Part shown: in pieces, positions 24,986-32,844 of the stretch
Numbering within the stretch: the first letter of the stretch is position 1
Layout: each line of letters opens with the position of its first letter
Origin: Desulfobacteraceae bacterium UBA2174
Lineage (GTDB): Bacteria; Desulfobacterota; Desulfobacteria; Desulfobacterales; UBA2174
Reading direction: 5' to 3'
DNA: 64,000 nt
Assembly (NCBI GenBank): GCA_002327445.1
Contig: DCWA01000034.1
Span: 101,483 to 165,482 of the forward strand
Translations under genes and position numbers: made by a program
The notes under the pieces: model-generated
What the model saw: the letters and a program-made list of their open reading frames with translations, nothing else
Told to the model about the DNA's origin: nothing
Database searches by the model: none

Positions 24986-26467
24986 TCAGAATCCTCCCAG
25001 CACATGACGGGTGGCCAGCCGTGCCAGTTGCAAAAACGGCTGGGGATAAAAGAACAGCGCCACCGATGCGGCCGCGGTCACCAGCGGCGGCACGACGCAC
25101 CAGCGCGGGGCCTCCTGGACCCGCCGTTCGAACAGGGCTTCTTCGGGGCTGCAGAAAAAGGCCTGGTAGACGATGGGGAGAAAATAGGCCGCGTTGAGGA
25201 TCGAGCTGACCAGGATCACCCAGAGAAATACGATCCGGTCGGCCTCCAGGGCGCCGATGACCAGGTGCCACTTGCTGATAAACCCACCGCAGGGGGGCAG
25301 GCCGATGACGCTCAAGGCCCCGATGAAAAAGGCGCTCATGGTCAGCGGCATCCGCCAGCCGATGCCCTTCATCTCGCTGATGAACTTTTTCCCCGTGGCC
25401 ACGAAGATCGCGCCGGCGCAAAAAAACAGGGTAATCTTGCCAAAGGCGTGCATGGCGATGTGGAGCATGGCCCCGGTGAGGGCCGAAGGCGAAAGCAGGG
25501 CCGCGCCGAGGACGATGTAGGAAAGCTGGCCGATGGTGGAGAAGGCCAGGCGCCGCTTGAGGCCGTCCTGGCTCAGGGCGATCAGAGAGGCCGCCACGAT
25601 GGTCACCGAGGCGATGGTGGCCACCAGGGTCCCCAGGTTCAGTTCAGTCAGCAGCCCGGTGCCGAAGATTCCGGTGACCACCCGCACCACGGAAAAGACG
25701 CCGACCTTGACCACCGCCACGGCATGGAGCAGGGCGCTGACCGGGGTGGGCGCCACCATGGCGGCCGGCAGCCAGGAGTGAAACGGCATCACGGCCGCCT
25801 TGGCGAACCCGAAGACGAACATGACGAGCAGCGCCGTGAGCTGTGCGGCCCCGGCCTTGCCCGCCAGGATGCCGCCGGCGGAAAATTCCAGGGTGCCGGT
25901 CAGGTGGTAGACGATCAGCATCGCCGGCAGCACCAGGCCGATGGACCCACCCAGGATGTAGAGGAGGTACTTGCGTCCGCTGGCGCGGGCCTCTCGATCC
26001 TGGTGATGGGTGACCAGCGGGTAGGTCGCGAACGAGAGCATTTCGTAAAACAGATACAGGGTCAGCAGGTTGGCGGAGAAGGCGACGCCCACGGTAGCGG
26101 CCAGGGAAAAGGCGAAGAAGCTGAAGAAGCGCGTCTGGGCGTGTTCCTTGAGGCCGCGCATGTACCCCACCGAATACAGGGAGGTGACGATCCACAGGCT
26201 CGAGGAGACCAGGGCGAAGAGGAGGCCCAGGGCATCGACCCGGAAGGCGATGGAAACCGTCGGCAGCACCTGGACCAAGGTGTATTCCAGGCGGGCGCCA
26301 CCCCAAACGGCGGGCAGCATCGAGGCGATGACGCCGAACATGGTCAGGGCCGCACCGAAGGTCCAGGCTTCGCGCGCGTTGGGGCTGCGGCTGGAAGCCA
26401 GGATGGGGGGTAGACACAGGGCGGCAAGGATCGCCAGCAGGGGTTTGACGGTGATCAGGGTATTCAT
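24986..26467 (-). CDS. mrpD: Mrp-type antiporter subunit D-like (second copy)
   Basis: Membrane protein of 493 aa with about 14 helices. It keeps all the usual ion-path residues of the MrpD/NuoN family: Glu142 (LFYEMLSF), Lys223 in FAKAAVMPFHSWLP, and His248 and Lys254 in LLHAVAVVKVG. A C-terminal cytoplasmic loop contains GLPPCGGFISKWHL. It is placed between the other MrpD-like genes and follows the 496-aa copy by 20 nt. Confidence 0.88.
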   Translation of the reverse strand: MNTLITVKPLLAILAALCLPPILASSRSPNAREAWTFGAALTMFGVIASMLPAVWGGARLEYTLVQVLPTVSIAFRVDALGLLFALVSSSLWIVTSLYSVGYMRGLKEHAQTRFFSFFAFSLAATVGVAFSANLLTLYLFYEMLSFATYPLVTHHQDREARASGRKYLLYILGGSIGLVLPAMLIVYHLTGTLEFSAGGILAGKAGAAQLTALLVMFVFGFAKAAVMPFHSWLPAAMVAPTPVSALLHAVAVVKVGVFSVVRVVTGIFGTGLLTELNLGTLVATIASVTIVAASLIALSQDGLKRRLAFSTIGQLSYIVLGAALLSPSALTGAMLHIAMHAFGKITLFFCAGAIFVATGKKFISEMKGIGWRMPLTMSAFFIGALSVIGLPPCGGFISKWHLVIGALEADRIVFLWVILVSSILNAAYFLPIVYQAFFCSPEEALFERRVQEAPRWCVVPPLVTAAASVALFFYPQPFLQLARLATRHVLGGF

Positions 26468-26487
26468 GGCGACTTCACCGGCGCGAT

Positions 26488-27978
26488 TCAGAGGATGGCC
26501 GCCGGGATGGCGGCGTCGATGATCCGGGTGACGATCCGGCCGGTCAGCAGGCCCAGCACGACCAACCCCGCTGCGGTGACCAGCATCGGGGCGATCACCG
26601 TTGCCGGGGCCTCGGCATAGGCCAAGTCGGGCGGGTGGCCGTGGTCGGAGGCGGCGAACGGTTCGAAAAAGCCGATTTCAAAGATGCGGAAAAAGAGCAC
26701 CGCATTGATCAGGCTGCTGAAGATCAGGGCGCCGACAAAAGCCCATTGGCCGGCGGCCAAGGCGCCGCCGATCAGATACCACTTGCTGAAAAAGCCGCAT
26801 GTGGGCGGGACCCCGATCATGGACAACCCGGCCACCACCAGCACGGCCATGGTCCAGGGCATCCGCCGGAAAGCGCCCCGCAGGGCCTTGAAACTGTCGT
26901 CCGCGAGCTGCTGGCGCAGGCTGCCGACGGCCAGAAAAGCGCACAGGGTCATGGCGGCGTCGTTGACGATGTGCAGAATGGCGCCGGTCATGCCCATGCG
27001 GTTGCCCAGCCAGAACCCTCCCACCATGTAGCCCACCTCGGCGATGAGCACGTAGGCGAGCATCCGTTTGAGGCTGGTCTGGGACAGGGCCATCAGGCTG
27101 GCGGCAACGATGGAGGTCACCGCCAGCCAGACCGCGGGTTGCGCAAAGGCCAGGTGACCGAAGGAAAAATCCACCGGAAAGACGTACAGGGCCACGCGCA
27201 CCATGACGTAGACCATCGTCTTGGTCGTCAGCGGAGCGATGAGGCTGCGCACCGGCGAACTCGATTCGCTGTAGGCGTTGGGCAGCCATCCGTGAAGCGG
27301 AAAGAGGGCCATCTTCATGAACAGCCCGGTCATGGCGATGATGAAGGCCGCCGTGACGACCTTGTTGCCGTAGAGCCGGGGCAGGATCATGGCCAGATCG
27401 GCCATGTTGAGGGTGCCGGTGACGAGGTAGAGATAGCCGACGCCGAGCAGGTAGAAGCTGGCACCGATGGTGCCCATGAAGATGTAGTTCAGGCTGGCCA
27501 GGGCCGCGTCCCGTTTTCCCATCCCCACCAGGGCGTAGCCGCTGATGGAGGTGATTTCGAGCAGGACGAAGAGGTTGAAGGCGTCGCCGGTGACGATGAT
27601 GCCATAGGTGCCGGCGCAGAAGAGCAGGTAGAGGGCGTAGAAGTAATTTACCCGCTCGGCGAAGTCGCGCCGGGCGTGGCGCCAGGTCGCCAGAAGGTTG
27701 ACCAGGGCCACGGCGGCCATGGCCGTGAGCACCAGGGCGTTGAGATGGTCGATCTGGTAGGCGATGCCGATGGGCGGCGGCCAGTTGCCGAGATGGTAGG
27801 CGAACGGTCCGGAGACCACCACCCGCCACAGCATGCCGGCCGCGGCCCACAGGGAGCCGGCCAGGGTGACGACCGCCAGCGGCAGGCAGGCCCCGGGCCT
27901 GACCCAGGCCAGAATGGCGACGACCATGGCCGCCATGAGCGGCGAGACCACGATCAGCGCGGGGAAATGAGCGCTCAT
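26488..27978 (-). CDS. mrpD: Mrp-type antiporter subunit D-like (first copy)
   Basis: 496 aa. The frame opens at 28302, but the ATG at 27978 overlaps the mrpC stop by 4 nt and starts MSAHFPALIVVSPLMAAM. Conserved residues are Glu141 (FVLLEITSISGYAL), Lys222 (LFMKMALFPLHGWLP) and Lys253 (LTTKTMVYVMV). It is the most MrpD-like of the three large subunits. About 14 helices are visible. Confidence 0.9.
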   Translation of the reverse strand: MSAHFPALIVVSPLMAAMVVAILAWVRPGACLPLAVVTLAGSLWAAAGMLWRVVVSGPFAYHLGNWPPPIGIAYQIDHLNALVLTAMAAVALVNLLATWRHARRDFAERVNYFYALYLLFCAGTYGIIVTGDAFNLFVLLEITSISGYALVGMGKRDAALASLNYIFMGTIGASFYLLGVGYLYLVTGTLNMADLAMILPRLYGNKVVTAAFIIAMTGLFMKMALFPLHGWLPNAYSESSSPVRSLIAPLTTKTMVYVMVRVALYVFPVDFSFGHLAFAQPAVWLAVTSIVAASLMALSQTSLKRMLAYVLIAEVGYMVGGFWLGNRMGMTGAILHIVNDAAMTLCAFLAVGSLRQQLADDSFKALRGAFRRMPWTMAVLVVAGLSMIGVPPTCGFFSKWYLIGGALAAGQWAFVGALIFSSLINAVLFFRIFEIGFFEPFAASDHGHPPDLAYAEAPATVIAPMLVTAAGLVVLGLLTGRIVTRIIDAAIPAAIL

Positions 27979-28370
27979 GCGTTCCTCATCAGATCGTGGA
28001 TTTCGTCTTCCTCCAACGTTCCGTAGCGCTTGTAGATGTTGATGGTCAGCGCCAGGGCCACGCCCAGGGTGGCCACGGAAACGACGATGGCGGTGAGCAT
28101 CAACACGTGGGGCAAGGGGTTGATGATGGTGGCCGGATCGGTGCGATGGGCGCCGATGTGATGGGCCAGGATCGGCAGGGCGGCGCCCTTCTTGGTGGCG
28201 ATGGACACGTAAAAGAGGATGATTGCGGTTTGAAGGATGTTCATCCCGATGATTTTTTTCACCAGGTTGCGCTTGACGATCATCCCCCAAAGCCCGACGC
28301 ACATCAGCACGATGTAGATCCAGTAGTTGTACTTGGCGATGATCAGGTTGATGTAACCGGCGGCAGTCAT
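27975..28370 (-). CDS. mrpC: Mrp antiporter subunit C (NuoK-like)
   Basis: Three-helix membrane protein (131 aa) homologous to NuoK. The segment IIGMNILQTAIILFYVSI holds the family motif, and LPHVLMLTAIVVSVATLGVALAL is the third helix. The loop between helices 2 and 3 is longer than in NuoK (GAALPILAHHIGAHRTDPA), as in MrpC. The stop overlaps mrpD. Confidence 0.9.
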   Translation of the reverse strand: MTAAGYINLIIAKYNYWIYIVLMCVGLWGMIVKRNLVKKIIGMNILQTAIILFYVSIATKKGAALPILAHHIGAHRTDPATIINPLPHVLMLTAIVVSVATLGVALALTINIYKRYGTLEEDEIHDLMRNA

Positions 28371-28380
28371 CGTCTGTGTC

Positions 28381-29211
28381 CTAAAGGCCTTCGTCGAAGC
28401 GGCCGACGCTGGCCAGGTTGTAGTAGAGCGACACCATCACGGCCATCACCGCGATGGCCACCCCGATTTCCACGATGAAGATGCCGTGGCTGCGGGCCAT
28501 GATCGGATCGACGCCCAGGATCCCGGCCAGCGCGGCGTAGTCGAGAAACTGGGCACCCAGCAGCAGGCAGATCAGGCCGGTGCCGGCGTAGATCAACACC
28601 CCGCCGGCGGACATGAGGACGGTGCGTCTTTCCGGCAGCATCTGCAGGGTGGAGCGCAGATCGTGGGAGATGGCATAGAGAATCACGGCGGCGCCGAAGA
28701 TCACACCGCCCTGGAATCCGCCGCCCGGGCTGTGGTGCCCGTGGGCCACCACATAGAGGGCGAAGAGCTGGATGAAGGGAAGCACCAGGCGGCAGGCGGT
28801 GCGAATGATCAGGTCGTAGGGGACCCATTGGGAATCGATGCGCTCAAATTCCCGCGCGCCTTCCGGAAGGCGCCCGCCCTGCTCGATGCGCAGGGTGATG
28901 CCGGTGGCCCGGTGCCGGTAGAGGCGCGAATCGGGAGCCTTGCGGGCAAAGACGCGCAGGAGGAAAAAGCAGGCCAGCCCGGCGGTGAAGATCACGCTGG
29001 TCTCGAACATCGTGTCGTAGCCGCGGTAATCGGCCAGCACGGCGGTGACGATGTTGGGCACGGCCGTCTCTTCCAGGCTGTGGCGGATGTAGTGGGGGGA
29101 AACGTGGGTGGCGGCCGGCGAACTCGGGTCGCCCCAGTCGGGAAAGTCGGTGGTGCCGTAGACCAGCAGGGCACCGAACAGGAGAACGGCCAGCAGCGCG
29201 AATCGTTTCAA
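28381..29211 (-). CDS. mrpB: MbhE-MrpB fusion protein
   Basis: 276 aa from a TTG start at 29211 that overlaps the upstream stop (TTGA) and has AAGGAG 6 nt before it. The longer frame to 29334 is out of register with the known domain. Residues about 1-95 (YGTTDFPDWGDPSSPA, NIVTAVLADYRGYDTMFETSV) match the MbhE-like domain that normally ends MrpA. Residues about 130-276 (FALYVVAHGHHSPGGGFQGG) are MrpB. The fusion and the separate MbhD gene show that MrpA has been split and redistributed. Confidence 0.88.
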   Translation of the reverse strand: MKRFALLAVLLFGALLVYGTTDFPDWGDPSSPAATHVSPHYIRHSLEETAVPNIVTAVLADYRGYDTMFETSVIFTAGLACFFLLRVFARKAPDSRLYRHRATGITLRIEQGGRLPEGAREFERIDSQWVPYDLIIRTACRLVLPFIQLFALYVVAHGHHSPGGGFQGGVIFGAAVILYAISHDLRSTLQMLPERRTVLMSAGGVLIYAGTGLICLLLGAQFLDYAALAGILGVDPIMARSHGIFIVEIGVAIAVMAVMVSLYYNLASVGRFDEGL

Positions 29212-29453
29212 TCCCGGCTCCTTCGCGAGGTTCGAAAAACGGCGGCCACGAAAAACACCGTGCTGACGCCGGCGCCCACCGAGGCCTCGGTGAAGGCCAC
29301 GTCCACGGCGCCCATGATCGCCCAGAGCAGACACATCATGAAACTGTAGGCCCCGAAGAGGATCGCCGCCCCCAGCAGATCCCGCACCGTCAGGGCCGCC
29401 ACCCCGCAGACCACCACCAGGAGCAGGATGATGAACTCAAGCTGCCAGATCAT
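29208..29453 (-). CDS. MbhD-like (DUF4040) subunit
   Basis: 81-aa, three-helix protein. The ATG at 29453 (MIWQLEFIILLLVV) has AAGGAAGG upstream, while the frame to 29510 overlaps mrpG deeply. VRDLLGAAILFGAYSFMMCLLW and DVAFTEASVGAGVSTVFFV are the MbhD/MrpA C-terminal signature, NuoJ-like. In ordinary Mrp operons this domain is part of MrpA. Here it is a separate gene, overlapped 17 nt by mrpG and overlapping mrpB. Confidence 0.85.
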   Translation of the reverse strand: MIWQLEFIILLLVVVCGVAALTVRDLLGAAILFGAYSFMMCLLWAIMGAVDVAFTEASVGAGVSTVFFVAAVFRTSRRSRD

Positions 29454-29781
29454 GCTCGCTTCCTTCCTTGCTGCGGGTCCAGGGGCGCATCCCGGCGCGC
29501 ACCCCGGCATCGACGATGGCGTGGGTCGCCGTGGGGCTGGTGATGAAAACGAAGACCACGATCAGCATGATCTTGACGGCGGCGAGAACTGCGCCGAGGT
29601 TCCACTGGCCGACGGTGTAGAGCGCCATGGCCGACATGGTGAGCAGCAGCCCCAGGCTGTCGAGCTTGCCGGCCGGGTGCAGGCGCGAGTAGAAGTCCGG
29701 ATAGCGCAGGATTCCGATGCTGCCGCCCAGGAAGAAAACCAGACCGAGGATCAAGAGCAAGGTGACGAGGATGTCGAGCAT
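29437..29781 (-). CDS. mrpG: Mrp antiporter subunit G
   Basis: 114 aa, three helices. FFLGGSIGILRYPDFYSRLHPAGKLD is the MrpG/PhaG hallmark, and FVFITSPTATHAIVDAG is the conserved end of helix 3. It lies 6 nt after mrpF. Confidence 0.92.
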   Translation of the reverse strand: MLDILVTLLLILGLVFFLGGSIGILRYPDFYSRLHPAGKLDSLGLLLTMSAMALYTVGQWNLGAVLAAVKIMLIVVFVFITSPTATHAIVDAGVRAGMRPWTRSKEGSEHDLAA

Positions 29782-29787
29782 GCAGTC

Positions 29788-30075
29788 CTATTCCTCCTGC
29801 GGTTCGTCGTAGAGGCCCTTCTTCTTCTGGAAATACCGGGAGGCGGCCAATACGGCGATGAAGTTGAGGCAGGCATAGGCGATGGCGATGTCCACGAACA
29901 TGTCCACCTTGTGGTAGATCAGCCCGATGAGCACCAGCATGGCCGTGGTCTTGCTCCCGATGGCGTTGACCCCTATCATCCGGTCCAGAACCGTCGGTCC
30001 GGCGATGGCCCGATACAGGGTCAGGGCCATCACCAGGGCCAGGAAAACGGCGGCGCTTAAAAATACAATATCCAT
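29788..30075 (-). CDS. mrpF: Mrp antiporter subunit F
   Basis: 95 aa, three helices. The frame opens at 30459 over mrpE, but the ATG at 30075 overlaps the mrpE stop (TGATG). YRAIAGPTVLDRMIGVNAIG is the MrpF signature, followed by IAIAYACLNFIAVLAASRYF. Confidence 0.92.
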   Translation of the reverse strand: MDIVFLSAAVFLALVMALTLYRAIAGPTVLDRMIGVNAIGSKTTAMLVLIGLIYHKVDMFVDIAIAYACLNFIAVLAASRYFQKKKGLYDEPQEE

Positions 30076-30641
30076 CAGTCCTCGAAGATCTTCGCCACCC
30101 GGTCCTCCATCTCGCCGGGCAGGGCCCGGGCCGATGCGTCGTCGATGGCATGCACGGTGAAGCGACCCATCACCGAGGCGAAAACGGTGACTGTTCCCGG
30201 AGTCAGGGTGATGGAGTTGGCCAGGATGAACATGCCCATCTGATTGTGGATCCGGCTTTTGAAGCTCACGATGCGGGGGTTGATCAACTGCATCATGCGC
30301 GGGTGGAAGGTCAACCGGAGCAAGTGGAGATTGGCCAACCAGACCTGCCAGAGCAGCCAGGGGACGTAGGCGACGAATCGGCGCCATTGGCGCAGGGTGT
30401 GGCCCAGCTTCACGTCGGGCCACATGGCCCGGGCATTGAGGTCGGCCACAATGGCGCAACCGATCACGCCCAGGGTCAGGTGGAAGACGTCGAAGAGGCC
30501 CGAGAGCACCATCCAGGTGGCCATGGAAATGGCGAAGGTCAGCCAGAAGGCCAATCCGAAGCGGCGGCTTTTTACCGGCTCCTTGACGGAACCGGGGGGG
30601 GATGACGCGCAGGTGGTTTCCATCTGACTGGAATCATTCAT
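30075..30641 (-). CDS. mrpE: Mrp antiporter subunit E
   Basis: 188 aa. The frame is open to 30710, but that would start inside the promoter -35, so the ATG at 30641 (MNDSSQMETT) is chosen. Two or three helices lead into the conserved cytoplasmic part: LRLTFHPRMM, then GMFILANSITLTPGTVTV, the MrpE signature, and VHAIDD. First gene of an operon of eleven cistrons: mrpE, F, G, mbhD-like, mrpB fusion, mrpC, two mrpD-like, two small proteins and the third large subunit. Confidence 0.9.
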   Translation of the reverse strand: MNDSSQMETTCASSPPGSVKEPVKSRRFGLAFWLTFAISMATWMVLSGLFDVFHLTLGVIGCAIVADLNARAMWPDVKLGHTLRQWRRFVAYVPWLLWQVWLANLHLLRLTFHPRMMQLINPRIVSFKSRIHNQMGMFILANSITLTPGTVTVFASVMGRFTVHAIDDASARALPGEMEDRVAKIFED

Positions 30642-30682
30642 GGAAATATCTCTGCTGGCTTTGAGTTGATCGAAAAAGGCTG

Positions 30683-30710
30683 CATATAGTATCCGCGCCT
30701 CGGATGTCAA
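30683..30710 (-). promoter_or_regulatory. Sigma70-type promoter of the Mrp operon
   Basis: Minus strand: TTGACA (forward 30705-30710), a 16-nt spacer and TATATG (forward 30683-30688). Transcription would start near 30676, giving a leader of about 35 nt before the mrpE ATG at 30641. Confidence 0.62.
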
Positions 30711-30876
30711 TGGAAATCGGTCGCCGCCGTTTTCACCGGCGCTTCCCGATTTATGGTGAAGGGCGCTCGAAATCCGTCTTCACGAAGATTTGAAGGCTGA
30801 CCAAGGGGAATCCGATCGACACCTTCGGCGCGGTGAAAAATGGATCGGGCGAGGCGTCTTTGGCCGGTCCGGCGCT

Positions 30877-32076
30877 TCAGCGGGGCAGGGTGCCGGTGAA
30901 AAGACGCAGGTCCAGACCGCCGTGGGGCAGGCGATGGGCGGTGAGCGTGCGCGGCGCCAGTTGTTCGGCCCCCGGCGGAGCGATGAGAGCCACCCGCCAA
31001 CCCGCGTAAAAACGGGTGAGGTGGGCGACGATGCGGCCGAAGAGCGCCCGGCTCTCGGAGGTGGATCCGAGGCGTCGGCCATAAGGCGGGTTGATCACCG
31101 CAACCCCCGGTACCGGGCTCAGGGCGGCGGGATCCAGGTCGAAAAAATCGCGGCACTGGATCGCCGCCGAATCCTCCAGGCCCCCTTTGGCCAGGGCGGC
31201 CTCTATCCGGCGGCAGGCGGGAGGATCATGGTCGAAGCCCCAGATGGGCGAGGGCGCCGGTTTCCGCATGGCGGTTTGCACCATGCGCCGAAGGTAGGCC
31301 CAGCGCTGGGGGCGATACGCGGGCCAGCGGGCAAAGGCGAAGTCGCGATACCAGCCCGGCGGCGTACGGGTGGCCTGCATGGCGGCTTCCAGCACGAAGG
31401 TGCCGGATCCGCACATCGGGTCGAGCAGGGGTTCTTCGCCGGTGTAGCCCACCTGCGCCAGGATCGCCGCCGCCAGGGTCTCGCGGAGGGGCGCCGGCCC
31501 CACGTCGGTCTTGAGGCCCCGCTTGTGGAGCAGGTCGCCGCTGGCATCCAGGGAGACGATGAAGCGGTCTTGGTCGGCCCGGACAAAGACGGCCTGGGGC
31601 GTCGGCGCGGCCGCTGCCGGCAGTGGATTGAAGACGGCACCGCGCCGGCGGCCCGCCACCGCGTCGGCGAGCCGTTCGCCGATGGCGCCGCTGTGATGCA
31701 GGCGCGACCGGTGTGCAACCACCCGTGGGGCGACCGGCGTCTCCCGTGCCAGGTAGAGCTCCCAGGCGATGTCGGCCAGGGCCTTTTCCAGTTGTTTGAA
31801 ATGGGCGGCCTGGAAGCGGGCGATGCGCATCAGGACGCGGTTGGCGGTGCGCAGCATCAGGTTGGCCCGGAAACCGTCGTCCAGGCGGGCCTGGAAGGAA
31901 ACGCCGCCGGCCACCGGTTGGGGTTGCACCCCGGGGATGCACGCCGCCAGTTCGGCGGCGCAGACCGGTTCGAGGCCCGGCGCCGTCGCGGCGAAAAAGA
32001 GCTGCGGCGGGCCGATGACGTGACGGCGGATGCGCTTGTCGAGGGCTGTGGCGTCGGTCATGGCGGGGGAAGCCAT
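30877..32076 (-). CDS. THUMP-domain RNA (guanine-N2) methyltransferase, RlmL/TrmN-like
   Basis: 399 aa: a ferredoxin-like/THUMP N-half (about 25-175) and a Rossmann methyltransferase C-half. The SAM-binding motif I is LLDPMCGSGTFVLEAA (217-232), and catalytic motif IV is NPPYGRR (329-335). HKRGLKTDVGPAPLRETLAAA is the linker seen in RlmL-type enzymes. The size corresponds to the N-terminal half of E. coli RlmL, which makes m2G2445 in 23S rRNA. A tRNA m2G target is also possible. An internal ATG at 32061 is an alternative start. Confidence 0.85.
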   Translation of the reverse strand: MASPAMTDATALDKRIRRHVIGPPQLFFAATAPGLEPVCAAELAACIPGVQPQPVAGGVSFQARLDDGFRANLMLRTANRVLMRIARFQAAHFKQLEKALADIAWELYLARETPVAPRVVAHRSRLHHSGAIGERLADAVAGRRRGAVFNPLPAAAAPTPQAVFVRADQDRFIVSLDASGDLLHKRGLKTDVGPAPLRETLAAAILAQVGYTGEEPLLDPMCGSGTFVLEAAMQATRTPPGWYRDFAFARWPAYRPQRWAYLRRMVQTAMRKPAPSPIWGFDHDPPACRRIEAALAKGGLEDSAAIQCRDFFDLDPAALSPVPGVAVINPPYGRRLGSTSESRALFGRIVAHLTRFYAGWRVALIAPPGAEQLAPRTLTAHRLPHGGLDLRLFTGTLPR

Positions 32077-32272
32077 CCTTTGGGTGGCGAAGGGCGGCCG
32101 CAGCGGCCGCCGGCGCTTCGAACGGGTTGATTTGGCGCCGAAATCATGTCATAGCCCGAAGCATCCCTCAAGAGGAAAACAAGTCCCGGCTTCATGCAAT
32201 CGAACAGTGACCTGTCTGAACACGTGCAACCAGGCGGGACCGTCTGGGGAACGGACGGAGAGGAGGCGCGGC

Positions 32273-32830
32273 GTGACGAACTTTACCATCATGGAGATCA
32301 TGGTCCCGCTGTCCGAATATGCGACGGTGCGGCAGGGAGCGACACTGCTGGATGCGGTGCTGGCGCTGGAGAAGGCCCAGGAGGAGTTCGAGCACTACCA
32401 GTACCGGCATCGGGCCATCCTCGTGCTTGACGGCGACCGGCGGGTCGTGGGCAAGCTGTCCCAACTGGACGTGCTGCGGGCCCTGGAACCGAGCGCCACC
32501 AACGACGCGGCGCTCAAGCAGTTGATGCGGTTCGGCTTCAGCACCGAATTCATCCGGGGCTTCCGGAAACAGCAGCGGCTCCAGGCCGACCCGCTGGAAA
32601 ACCTCTGCGCCAAGGCGGGCGGCCTGATGGTGGAAGACTTCATGCAGACGCCCAGCGAAGGTGAATACGTGGAGGTGGACGCCTCCCTGGACATCGCCAT
32701 CCATCAGCTGGTGGCGGGTGATCACCTGTCCCTGCTGGTCACCCAAGGAGACGCCATCGTGGGGATCCTGCGCCTGACGGACGTCTTCGCGGCGGTTTTC
32801 CATCTGATGAAAGAATACCAACTTACCTGA
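32273..32830 (+). CDS. CBS-domain protein
   Basis: 185 aa from a GTG start with AGGAGG six nt upstream (32261-32266). The longer frame to 32030 overlaps the methyltransferase gene on the other strand. Two CBS motifs are visible: about 5-75 (ILVLDGDRRVVGKLSQLDVLRAL) and about 120-180 (VEDFMQT, LSLLVTQGDAIVGILRLTDVF). The segment between is helical and charged. CBS pairs sense adenine nucleotides in many proteins. The position in front of the beta-helix gene and sat is suggestive of APS/ATP sensing, but this is inference. Confidence 0.83.
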   Translation: MTNFTIMEIMVPLSEYATVRQGATLLDAVLALEKAQEEFEHYQYRHRAILVLDGDRRVVGKLSQLDVLRALEPSATNDAALKQLMRFGFSTEFIRGFRKQQRLQADPLENLCAKAGGLMVEDFMQTPSEGEYVEVDASLDIAIHQLVAGDHLSLLVTQGDAIVGILRLTDVFAAVFHLMKEYQLT

Positions 32831-32844
32831 ACCAGGGGGAATCC

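Noticed and set aside
26635..28026. Plus-strand frames across the mrpD-like genes
   Set aside because: Shadow frames of hydrophobic genes; composition (Gln/Gly/His/Asp) is the usual antisense image.
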